A stretch of DNA of 64,000 bases, taken from NCBI RefSeq assembly GCF_010729665.1, contig NZ_AP022610.1, positions 3,968,001 through 4,032,000 on the forward strand, given 5' to 3'. Below the pieces are notes generated by a model that was not told the DNA's origin, did not search any database, and saw nothing but the letters and a program-made list of their open reading frames with translations. This DNA comes from Mycolicibacterium madagascariense. Its GTDB lineage: Bacteria > Actinomycetota > Actinomycetes > Mycobacteriales > Mycobacteriaceae. Every line of letters begins with the position of its first letter. Position 1 is the first letter of the stretch. Shown in pieces: positions 30,460 to 37,854 of this stretch. The position numbers and the translations under genes were made by a program.

Positions 30460-31949
30460 TGCGCGGCACCCTCATTGGTCGAGATGGACACCGACGTCGG
30501 CGCGATTGCCGCATCGGAGGTGAACGAGGCAGGCGTCGACCGTCCGTCGCCGCCGAGCGCGAGGACCTCGTCGAAGCCGGCTTGGAGGCATCGCGCCCAC
30601 AGCGCTTCGTCGGCGATCGCCGCGCGGTCGTAACGGGTGGTGATCGTGCAGTAGCCGGCGCGCGACACCAGGACGACCATCATGGCCACCCCCGGCAGCG
30701 GCCCAATCCCGTAGTGGCGCAGGATCTTCGCACCCGCGATGAACGTATCGCCCGGGTAGATGGGCACGTTGCTCGCCTGGACGTCGGAATTGACCACCGA
30801 CCCGGCCACCGACTCGAGGATGGCGTCGGGCAGCAGGCTGATCAACGGCGCCATGGCACCGACCATGTCGATGGCGCGTTCCTCGCGCTTGACCATCATC
30901 TGCTTGCGCACCTTCTGGACGCGCTTGGCCGGATCGACGACGCCGACCGGCGCGGCGAGGTTGACCCCGGCGAAACGGTTGCCCCCCGCGGGGTCGTCGT
31001 CGGAACGCAAGTTGACCGGGACGGCCATGGGCAGGGTGGCCACGGGAATGCCCTTGGCTTCGTGGTAGAGCCGCAGGGCCCCGCACAGGCCGGCGAGGTA
31101 GGCATCGTTGATGGACCCGCCCGCCGCCTTCGACGCCCGGTGCAGATCGCCGAACACGATGTCGATCGCCTCGGTGCGCGATGCCAGGCTGCGCCGGCGC
31201 AGCAACGGCGACGGGTCGGCGACCGGGCCCATCACGCGGGCGCTCGACCGCGCGTAGTTGACCACGCCGCCGACCGCGGACACCGGATCGCGGACGACCC
31301 GTCCGAGTACCGAGGCCGCGCCACCGACCGCTCCGCGCAGGCCACCCGCGAGTGAACCGGGGAGCCGGCTCAAGCCCTCCCGCATGAGGTCATTGGGCGA
31401 GAGGTCCTCGGGGATGGGGAGCGGCGCGACGTCGGCCGGTGGTGGGTCGCGTTCGAGGTCGTAGATGTTGGCAAACATCTCGATGGCGCCGACGCCGTCG
31501 GTGACGGCATGGCTGAGGTGCAGCATCGACGCCGCGGTGCCGTCGGCCAGGCCCTCGACGAGCGTTGCCGTCCAGAGCGGCCGGGAGATGTCCATGGGCG
31601 ATTGCACGGCAACCTCGGCCAGGTCGAGCACCTCACGCAGTGTCCCCGGCGCGGGCACCCGCACCCGCCGGACGTGGAAGTCGATGTTGAAGTCGGGGTC
31701 GATGACCCAGCGTGGGGCCGCCGTCGGCAGCGTCGGCATGACGACCTTCTGCCGCAGGCGCAGAACCTTGCGCGACGCGTTCTCGAAGCGGGACCGGTAG
31801 CGCTCCCAGTCCGGCGCAGCGTCGAGCAGCTCGACGCCCATGATTCCCGAGCGGGTGCGCGGATTTGCCTCACCACGGTGCAGCAACTGATCGACGGCAC
31901 TCAGTTCCTCGGGCAGTTCGGCCGCGTCCATCTCCGGCACGTCGGTCAT
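30456..31949 (-). CDS. Wax ester synthase/diacylglycerol acyltransferase family protein
   Basis: WS/DGAT of 497 residues, expected to form triacylglycerol or wax esters from acyl-CoA. The family starts with LSAVDQLLHRGE-type sequence, the catalytic block reads LSHAVTDGVG (Ser146-His147 to Asp151-Gly152), and later PLWTATLVEG and VNLRSDDDPAGGNRF follow the usual order. The motif is normally HHxxxDG: the second, essential His is kept but the first is Ser. Corresponds to Rv2484c. ATG at 31949 is chosen; the frame stays open through the antisense of the tRNA gene to 32231, which is not real coding. First cistron of the lipid operon. Confidence 0.93.
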   Translation of the reverse strand: MTDVPEMDAAELPEELSAVDQLLHRGEANPRTRSGIMGVELLDAAPDWERYRSRFENASRKVLRLRQKVVMPTLPTAAPRWVIDPDFNIDFHVRRVRVPAPGTLREVLDLAEVAVQSPMDISRPLWTATLVEGLADGTAASMLHLSHAVTDGVGAIEMFANIYDLERDPPPADVAPLPIPEDLSPNDLMREGLSRLPGSLAGGLRGAVGGAASVLGRVVRDPVSAVGGVVNYARSSARVMGPVADPSPLLRRRSLASRTEAIDIVFGDLHRASKAAGGSINDAYLAGLCGALRLYHEAKGIPVATLPMAVPVNLRSDDDPAGGNRFAGVNLAAPVGVVDPAKRVQKVRKQMMVKREERAIDMVGAMAPLISLLPDAILESVAGSVVNSDVQASNVPIYPGDTFIAGAKILRHYGIGPLPGVAMMVVLVSRAGYCTITTRYDRAAIADEALWARCLQAGFDEVLALGGDGRSTPASFTSDAAIAPTSVSISTNEGAAQ

Positions 31950-31990
31950 CGTTTGCCGATCCCCTTTCGTCACCACTGAGTGCGGAGCCC

Positions 31991-31996
31991 ACGCTA
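31991..31996 (-). promoter_or_regulatory. Candidate -10 box for the lipid operon
   Basis: Minus-strand TAGCGT fits TANNNT and lies about 42 bases before the acyltransferase ATG, between that gene and the divergent tRNA. An AAAGGGG element precedes the ATG by about 11 bases. No -35 is obvious. Confidence 0.35.
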
Positions 31997-32062
31997 GTCG
32001 GCGGCTTGTCTGTGCGGGTCGCATTACCGGTGTTGCAAGGCTGTCGGCAGGTGGGATGGAGA

Positions 32063-32068
32063 TAGACT
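32063..32068 (+). promoter_or_regulatory. -10 box for tRNA-Arg
   Basis: TAGACT fits TANNNT and lies 12 bases before the mature tRNA 5' end, a normal distance for a short leader trimmed by RNase P. The sequence TTGCAA at 32033 is 24 bp upstream, too far for a standard -35. Confidence 0.45.
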
Positions 32069-32080
32069 CTCCTGCGCGTT

Positions 32081-32157
32081 GCCTCCGTAGCTCAGTCGGA
32101 TAGAGCAAGGGCCTTCTAATCCCTAGGTCGCAGGTTCGATTCCTGCCGGGGGCGCCA
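32081..32157 (+). tRNA. tRNA-Arg (anticodon TCT)
   Basis: A 77-base cloverleaf. Acceptor GCCTCCG pairs with CGGGGGC (one G-U), D stem GCTC/GAGC, anticodon loop CTTCTAA with TCT at 32115-32117, T arm GCAGG-TTCGATT-CCTGC, discriminator G, and encoded CCA at 32155-32157. The base pair closing the anticodon loop (C-T) is a mismatch; otherwise all stems close. It reads AGA/AGG, rare codons in this GC-rich genome. The antisense strand gives the well-known false peptide GRNRTCDLGIRRPLLYPTEL. No integrase or repeated tRNA 3' end was found nearby. Confidence 0.97.
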
Positions 32158-32227
32158 GCGTGCGATGGCAGACGTTTCGTCGTGAGGCCTGTGTCGGTCG
32201 TGCCGAGGGTGGACACCGTCGCACCCC

Positions 32228-32809
32228 TCATCCCCCGAGCAGGATCGCGACCCCCACCACGATGAGGACGACCGGCAGTAGGACGTGGCCCCAGCGGCTC
32301 AGGAGGCTGGCGATGGCCGGCCGGGTGGCCAGGTACCTGCCGGCGACGAGCAACCCGGCGAGCAGAACGAGGAACACCACCACGTACAGGGCGGTACGGG
32401 TGGCCCCGGACGTCGCGAACACCGGCACGTAGACGCCGACGTTGTCACCGCCGTTGGCAAACGTGACAGCCGCGACCGACCACGTCGTCGGTCCGCCGCC
32501 GCGGCGCACGCCGTCATCCGCGCTCCGACGGTGGCGCCACGTCTGCCAGGCGGCGTTCAGACCGAGGGTCAGCGGAATGAGGCCGAGGTAGTGGATCGAG
32601 GACTCCGGCAAGAACGTCGCGCCGTAGGCGGCGGCCACGGCGATGGCAAGGATGCCGACGAACCCCAGGTACTGGCCGACCGCGATGCGTGCCGTTGCTC
32701 CGTCCCTGCCTGCGCCCTGCGCGAAGAACAGGGCCAACATCACCAGATCGTCGACATTGGTGACCGCGAACAGGATTGCCGCCTGTAGGGCTAGACCCAG
32801 AGTCGTCAT
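32228..32809 (-). CDS. CadD-family cadmium resistance/cation transporter-like membrane protein
   Basis: A 193-residue membrane protein with about six hydrophobic segments. The helix-1 motif AVTNVDDLVMLALFFAQ and the mid-protein TFANGGDNVGVYVP, with paired acidic residues in the membrane, are those of the CadD/LysE-like family. Staphylococcal CadD gives cadmium resistance; the substrate here is unknown. ATG at 32809 is preferred over an upstream TTG at 32818. It follows the giant repeat gene by 181 bp on the same strand, and its end lies 70 bp from tRNA-Arg. Confidence 0.85.
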   Translation of the reverse strand: MTTLGLALQAAILFAVTNVDDLVMLALFFAQGAGRDGATARIAVGQYLGFVGILAIAVAAAYGATFLPESSIHYLGLIPLTLGLNAAWQTWRHRRSADDGVRRGGGPTTWSVAAVTFANGGDNVGVYVPVFATSGATRTALYVVVFLVLLAGLLVAGRYLATRPAIASLLSRWGHVLLPVVLIVVGVAILLGG

Positions 32810-32939
32810 CCCGTCCAATCCGTCGGCTGTCCCGGGCCAGACTCTACGGCCGTGGACGCCCCCGGAGGTTCCCGCTTGGTGATCCCGTCCGATCTGTACC
32901 GCTACCTACTCCGCGACGCGTGTCTGACTGACCAATGGG

Positions 32940-32963
32940 CGGTTCAGACGGGCAGTCGAACCG
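32940..32963 (-). terminator. Possible small hairpin after the repeat-protein gene
   Basis: CGGTTC pairs with GAACCG across a 12-base loop, 28-51 bases past the stop codon of the repeat protein. The stem is short and there is no T tract, so termination is only a possibility. The rest of 32819-32990 shows nothing else recognisable. Confidence 0.25.
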
Positions 32964-32990
32964 ATCGTCATGGCAGGCGCAAAACCGTTG

Positions 32991-35900
32991 TCAGGAGCCA
33001 CTTTTGGGAGTCGTCGGTCGGTCTTCAGCCGGCACTGACGTGGGTTCATCGGAATCGGCCGCCTTACCCGCGGCTGCGCTGGGTCGCGCTGCGCCTCCGC
33101 TGTGCGACGCCGCGCTCGGAGCGTCGTCGACGGCCTTGGCGTCTGATGCGTCGCCGTCCCCATCGCCCTCTCGCTCGTCGACGTCGGCGAGTCGGCCGTG
33201 TTTCCCGACGCGGTCCTGTTGCTTGAGAGCGTCGACCTCTTCCTTGCTCGAGTGTGCGTCGCTACTGGCGGCATCGAGCGAGCCATCGTCGTGTGAGGCT
33301 CCGCTGCCGCGCAGCGGCGTGTCAGAAGCAGCGGCCTTCGAAGCATCGCTGACGTCGCCATCATCGGAGCCATCCGCACTCCGGCTACCGGGAGCGGCGA
33401 CCGCGTCGGCATCCTTGACTCGAGGAACCTCCACGAAGTCTCGAGCCGTGCGTGCCTCGGGAGCCGTCGACGTCTCAGCTGCGTTCTTGGCAGCCGCCTG
33501 ACTCTTGGCCAACTCGTAGAGATCCTTTGCACGTCTAGCTCCATCTATCGCCTTGTTTCTGGCGTTCGAGGCGTCGGTCAGTTCGTTCTGATATGGCACC
33601 AACCTGGCCAGGTACTCGTCGTTCGTCTGGTTGGTCTGACGGCCTGTGACGGAGGGGTCTTCGTAATCTCGCAGGGCCTTGTCGTATCTCGCCTGAGCAT
33701 CCGCGAGGGCCTTGTCCGCTGCCTCAGAGGCCTTCCGAGCTTCTTCGACCTTGTCCGAGGCGGCGTTCTTGTCCGCTGCCGCTTTATCGTCGGCCGCTTT
33801 CTTGTCCGCGGTGGCCTTCTCATCAGCCGCCTTCTTCTCATCCGCAGCCTTCTCATCTGCAGCCTTCTTGTCTGCCGCGGCCTTTTCGTCAGCAGCCTTC
33901 TTCTCGTCGGCCGCATTCTCATCTGCAGCCTTCTTGTCTGCCGCAGCCTTCTCGTCGGCGGCTTTCTTATCAGCGGCAGCTTTCTCGTCAGCAGCCTTCT
34001 TCTCAGCTGCAGCCTTGTCCGCGGCAGCCTGGTCGGCCGCAGCCTTCTCGTCGGCGGCTTTCTTATCAGCGGCGGCTTTCTCGTCAGCGGCCTTCTTCTC
34101 AGCTGCAGCCTTGTCCGCGGCGGCCTGGTCCGCCGCAGCCTTCTCGTCAGCAGCCTTCTTGTCAGCGGCAGCTTTTTCATCAGCAGCTTTCTTCTCAGCT
34201 GCAGCCTTGTCCGCGGCGGCCTGGTCGGCGGCGGCCTTCTCGTCAGCCGCCTTCTTGTCCGCGGCAGCCTTTTCATCAGCGGCCTTCTTCTCAGCTGCAG
34301 CCTTGTCCGCGGCAGCCTGGTCCGCCGCAGCCTTCTCGTCAGCCGCCTTCTTGTCCGCGGCAGCCTTTTCATCAGCAGCCTTCTTCTCCGCCGCGGCCTT
34401 GTCCGCGGCAGCCTGGTCCGCCGCAGCCTTCTCGTCGGCAGCCTTCTTGTCGGCGGCCGCCTTTTCATCAGCAGCCTTCTTGTCGGCGGCAGCTTTCTCA
34501 TCAGCGGCCTTCTTGTCCGCTGCGGCCTTGTCCGCGGCAGCCTGGTCCGCCGCGGCCTTCTCGTCGGCAGCCTTCTTGTCCGCGGCAGCTTTCTCATCAG
34601 CGGCCTTCTTGTCCGCTGCGGCCTTGTCCGCGGCAGCCTGGTCCGCCGCAGCCTTCTCGTCAGCAGCCTTCTTCTCGTCGGCCGCCTTCTCATCTGCAGC
34701 CTTCTTGTCCGCGGCGGCCTTGTCCGCGGCGGCCTTGTCCGCGGCGGCCTTCTCGTCGGCAGCCTTCTTGTCGGCGGCGGCTTTTTCATCGGCAGCCTTC
34801 TTGTCCGCGGCGGCCTGGTCGGCGGCGGCCTTCTCGTCAGCAGCCTTCTTGTCCGCGGCAGCTTTCTCATCAGCGGCCTTCTCGTCGGCAGCCTTCTTGT
34901 CCGCCGCGGCCTTGTCCGCGGCAGCCTGGTCCGCCGCAGCCTTCTCGTCAGCAGCCTTCTTGTCCGCGGCAGCCTTTTCATCAGCGGCCTTCTTGTCCGC
35001 GGCGGCCTTGTCCGCGGCAGCCTGGTCCGCCGCAGCCTTCTCGTCGGCAGCTTTCTTATCGGCGGCGGCCTTCTCATCAGCAGCCTTCTTATCGGCGGCA
35101 GCTTTCTCATCAGCGGCCTTCTTCTCAGCTGCAGCCTTGTCCGCGGCGGCCTGGTCAGCCGCGGCCTTCTCGTCGGCCGCCTTCTTCTCGTCAGCAGCCT
35201 TCTTCTCGTCAGCGGCTTTTTCGTCAGCAGCCTTCTTGTCCGCGGCAGCCTTTTCATCAGCGGCCTTCTTATCGGCTGCGGCCTTGTCCGCGGCAGCCTG
35301 GTCCGCCGCAGCCTTCTCGTCAGCAGCCTTCTTCTCGTCGGCCGCCTTCTTCTCGTCGGCCGCTTTCTCATCAGCAGCCTTCTTATCGGCGGCAGCTTTC
35401 TCATCAGCGGCCTTCTTGTCCGCGGCGGCCTTGTCCGCGGCAGCCTGGTCCGCCGCAGCCTTCTCGTCAGCAGCTTTCTTATCGGCGGCGGCCTTCTCAT
35501 CAGCAGCCTTCTTGTCCGCGGCGGCTTTTTCATCAGCAGCCTTCTTCTCAGCTGCAGCCTTGTCCGCGGCGGCCTGGTCAGCCGCGGCCTTCTCGTCAGC
35601 AGCCTTCTTCTCGTCAGCAGCCTTCTTCTCGTCAGCAGCCTTCTTCTCGTCGGCCGCCTTCTCATCAGCAGCCTTCTTGTCCGCCGCGGCTTTGTCCGCG
35701 GCAGCCTGGTCCGCCGCAGCCTTCTCGTCGGCGGCTTTCTTATCGGCGGCGGCTTTTTCATCAGCGGCCTTCTTCTCGGCTGCGGCCTTGTCCGCGGCAG
35801 CCTGGTCGGCCGCGGCCTTCTCGTCGGCGGCCTTCTTGTCGGCGGCAGCTTTCTCGTCAGCAGCCTTCTTCTCAGCTGCAGCCTTGTCCGCGGCAGCCTG

Positions 35901-37427
35901 GTCCGCCGCGGCCTTCTCGTCGGCAGCCTTCTTCTCGTCGGCAGCCTTCTTCTCGTCGGCCGCCTTCTCATCTGCAGCCTTCTTGTCCGCTGCGGCCTTG
36001 TCCGCGGCAGCCTGGTCCGCCGCAGCCTTCTCGTCGGCAGCCTTCTTCTCGTCGGCCGCCTTCTCATCTGCAGCCTTCTTCTCAGCTGCGGCCTTGTCCG
36101 CGGCAGCCTGGTCCGCCGCAGCCTTCTCGTCAGCAGCCTTCTTATCGTCAGCAGCCTTCTTCTCGTCAGCAGCCTTTTTCTCGTCAGCAGCCTTCTTCTC
36201 GTCGGCCGCCTTCTCATCTGCAGCCTTCTTGTCCGCCGCGGCCTTGTCCGCGGCAGCCTGGTCCGCCGCAGCCTTCTCGTCAGCAGCCTTCTTATCGGCG
36301 GCGGCTTTTTCATCAGCAGCCTTCTTGTCCGCTGCGGCCTTGTCCGCAGCAGCCTGATCCGCTGCAGCCTTCTCGTCAGCGGCTTTCTTATCGGCGGCGG
36401 CCTTTTCGTCAGCAGCCTTCTTCTCATCGGCTGCCTTCTTCTCATCGGCTGCCTTCTTCTCGTCGGCCGCCTTCTCATCTGCAGCCTTCTTGTCCGCCGC
36501 AGCCTTCTCGTCGGCGGCTTTCTTATCGGCGGCGGCTTTTTCATCAGCGGCCTTCTTCTCGGCTGCGGCCTTGTCCGCGGCGGCCTGGTCGGCCGCAGCT
36601 TTCTCGTCAGCAGCCTTCTTGTCCGCGGCCGCCTTTTCATCTGCAGCCTTCTTCTCAGCTGCCGCCTTGTCCGCCGCCGCCTTGTCCGCCGCGTCCTTAT
36701 CTGCAGCAGCCTTGTCCGCCGCAGCCTTCTCGTCGGCAGCCTTCTTGTCCGCCGCAGCCTTCTCGTCAGCAGCCTTCTTCTCAGCCGCAGCTTTCTCGTC
36801 AGCAGCCTTCTTGTCCGCGGCCGCCTTATCATCTGCAGCCTTCTTCTCAGCTGCCGCTTTGTCCGCCGCCGCCTTGTCCGCCGCGTCCTTATCTGCAGCA
36901 GCCTTGTCCGCGGCAGCCTTGTCGTCAGCAGCCTTCTTGTCGGCCGCAGCCTTCTCAGCGGCCGCCTTCTTGTCATCCGCAGACTTCTTGGCGGCAGCCG
37001 CCTTCTTCTCGTCAGCCGCCTTCTTCTCGTCAGCCGCCTTCTTCTCGTCCGCTGCCTGCTTATTGGCCTTGCCCGCATCAGAGCCCGTAGGCGGCAGAAG
37101 GTGTTTCACCGCTTGGGCGAGTGCATCGCCGATTTCCTTGAACGGATCCTTGAACCCGGGAGGTGCCTTCAGCCAACCGTTGTTGATTGCCAGACTGAAC
37201 GGGTACACGCTGTGCGCCTTCGCGTTTGGCCCCAGGCCGATCGCCAGACTCAGGGGCGCACTCTTGCAGCCATACCCGAGATTGAAACCGGAGAACGAAA
37301 CGCACGTGGCCGCTGCTTCCGGGGCGGCGCCCACTGCGGTACCCACCAACGTACTGGTGGTCACGGCCCCCGAGATCAGCGCCAATGTGCGAATGGCTCG
37401 CTTGCTTCCAGCCCGGTGCTTGGCCAT
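32991..37427 (-). CDS. Giant secreted Ala/Lys/Asp/Glu repeat protein
   Basis: 1478 residues. A Sec-type signal (MAKHRAGSKRAIRTLALISG, then a hydrophobic stretch ending AAPEAAA) is followed by a short domain with two Cys and YadA-like LSLAIGLGPNAKAHS/FSLAINNG segments (about residues 42-75), then KDPFKEIGDALAQAVKHLL. Residues about 124-1223 are an uninterrupted repeat of A, D, E, K and Q, with no Gly, Pro, Cys or Trp, predicted as very long helix. The C-terminal 255 residues begin helical (VEEARKASEAADKALADAQ) and become a Ser/Asp-rich disordered tail without LPxTG or membrane anchor. GAAGG precedes the ATG. Function unknown; a surface stalk or spacer is inferred. TolA similarity is compositional. 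Confidence 0.85.
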   Translation of the reverse strand: MAKHRAGSKRAIRTLALISGAVTTSTLVGTAVGAAPEAAATCVSFSGFNLGYGCKSAPLSLAIGLGPNAKAHSVYPFSLAINNGWLKAPPGFKDPFKEIGDALAQAVKHLLPPTGSDAGKANKQAADEKKAADEKKAADEKKAAAAKKSADDKKAAAEKAAADKKAADDKAAADKAAADKDAADKAAADKAAAEKKAADDKAAADKKAADEKAAAEKKAADEKAAADKKAADEKAAADKAAADKDAADKAAADKAAAEKKAADEKAAADKKAADEKAAADQAAADKAAAEKKAADEKAAADKKAADEKAAADKKAADEKAADEKKAADEKKAADEKKAADEKAAADKKAADEKAAADQAAADKAAADKKAADEKAAADKKAADEKAAADQAAADKAAADKKAADEKAADEKKAADEKKAADEKKAADDKKAADEKAAADQAAADKAAAEKKAADEKAADEKKAADEKAAADQAAADKAAADKKAADEKAADEKKAADEKKAADEKAAADQAAADKAAAEKKAADEKAAADKKAADEKAAADQAAADKAAAEKKAADEKAAADKKAADEKAAADQAAADKAAADKKAADEKAADEKKAADEKKAADEKKAADEKAAADQAAADKAAAEKKAADEKAAADKKAADEKAAADKKAADEKAAADQAAADKAAADKKAADEKAAADKKAADEKAADEKKAADEKKAADEKAAADQAAADKAAADKKAADEKAAADKKAADEKAADEKKAADEKKAADEKAAADQAAADKAAAEKKAADEKAAADKKAADEKAAADKKAADEKAAADQAAADKAAADKKAADEKAAADKKAADEKAAADQAAADKAAADKKAADEKAADEKAAADKKAADEKAAADQAAADKKAADEKAAADKKAADEKAAADKAAADKAAADKKAADEKAADEKKAADEKAAADQAAADKAAADKKAADEKAAADKKAADEKAAADQAAADKAAADKKAADEKAAADKKAADEKAAADKKAADEKAAADQAAADKAAAEKKAADEKAAADKKAADEKAAADQAAADKAAAEKKAADEKAAADKKAADEKAAADQAAADKAAAEKKAADEKAAADKKAADEKAAADQAAADKAAAEKKAADEKAAADKKAADEKAAADQAAADKAAAEKKAADEKAAADKKAADEKAAADKKAADENAADEKKAADEKAAADKKAADEKAADEKKAADEKATADKKAADDKAAADKNAASDKVEEARKASEAADKALADAQARYDKALRDYEDPSVTGRQTNQTNDEYLARLVPYQNELTDASNARNKAIDGARRAKDLYELAKSQAAAKNAAETSTAPEARTARDFVEVPRVKDADAVAAPGSRSADGSDDGDVSDASKAAASDTPLRGSGASHDDGSLDAASSDAHSSKEEVDALKQQDRVGKHGRLADVDEREGDGDGDASDAKAVDDAPSAASHSGGAARPSAAAGKAADSDEPTSVPAEDRPTTPKSGS
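33757..37057 (-). repeat. Coding repeat array of 10/11-residue modules with 96-bp higher-order unit
   Basis: The modules are DKKAADEKAAA (11 residues) and QAAADKAAAE (10 residues), with hexads DEKKAA interspersed. Counting the Asp-Gln dipeptide as a phase mark gives 22 marks from 34029 to 36585. Ten of the 21 intervals are exactly 96 bp (32 residues, 10+11+11), including four in a row from 34029 to 34413. All others are longer by multiples of 3, most often by 33 bp. Alanine and lysine-flanking codons vary synonymously between copies, so the units are not recent identical duplicates. Confidence 0.9.
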
Positions 37428-37854
37428 CGACCTTCTCTTCTTCAGTATGAATACGACTGATGCAGACCTGCATCAACGCGAAAAGGTAACAGCGGCAACA
37501 CGAATCGTCTGAGGCGCAATTGAACAGCGATACGACGCGGGCGGGCGACCAGGATGGCCGAGTGGCCGCTCGACCGGTCGGGATCATCCGAGCCCTGGGC
37601 CGGCGATCGGCCTGCGGCCCAAAGTGAATTTGGTTGCCGAAGAACGCGATCCGGTCACGACGTAAGAATGCAGGGAGCGCCCTGGCGTCACCACGGGCGA
37701 AGAACCCCATCACACGTCAACCGTGTCCGTCTCCCCACCCGCGGCGTCCGCGGCATTTGCACACCCCGCCGAGCAAGCGAGCCCACGAGCCCGGCCGCAG
37801 CGGCGGCACCCCGTGCTGGGGATTCAGGAGCGTCGATGCGGGTAAGGGCTACAC
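37428..37854. other. 427-bp divergent intergenic region
   Basis: Lies between the repeat-protein start (minus) and the flavoprotein start (plus). The 100 bases next to the repeat protein are less GC-rich than the surroundings and hold the 18-bp palindrome at 37458-37475. The remaining stretch contains only overlapping open frames with no family-like sequence or ribosome site. No tRNA, insertion sequence or small gene was seen. Confidence 0.6.
37458..37475. promoter_or_regulatory. Perfect 18-bp palindrome upstream of the repeat-protein gene
   Basis: TGATGCAG-AC-CTGCATCA, 8-bp arms with a 2-bp centre, 31-48 bases before the ATG of the repeat protein on its upstream side. On the minus strand it begins one base inside TTGATG, a possible -35, with TATTCA 17 bases further. 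The position suits an operator for a dimeric repressor. Confidence 0.5.

Noticed and set aside
32081-32157. tRNA-Arg as attachment site of an integrated element
   Set aside because: No integrase, no second copy of the tRNA 3' end and no phage or conjugation genes were found, although recognised synteny ends here.
31950-32231. In-frame N-terminal extension of the WS/DGAT gene to 32231
   Set aside because: It runs across the antisense strand of tRNA-Arg and gives the well-known false peptide GRNRTCDLGIRRPLLYPTEL; family alignment begins at the ATG at 31949.
33757-37057. Periodic repeats as a CRISPR array
   Set aside because: Periods vary, there are no unique spacers, the sequence is one open frame and no cas gene is near.
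33757-37057. Homology of the repeat protein to TolA
   Set aside because: TolA domain II has the same Ala/Lys/Glu/Asp composition, but the N-terminal and C-terminal parts are unrelated, there is no TolA membrane anchor and no Tol-Pal genes are present.
33712-37512. Long plus-strand open frames (SAAAFSSAAFLSAAA-type) and a second minus-strand frame across the repeat array
   Set aside because: The codon set of the Ala/Lys/Asp/Glu repeat avoids stops in other frames; these have no ribosome site, signal or family match, and only the 32991-37427 frame has a signal peptide and non-repetitive ends.
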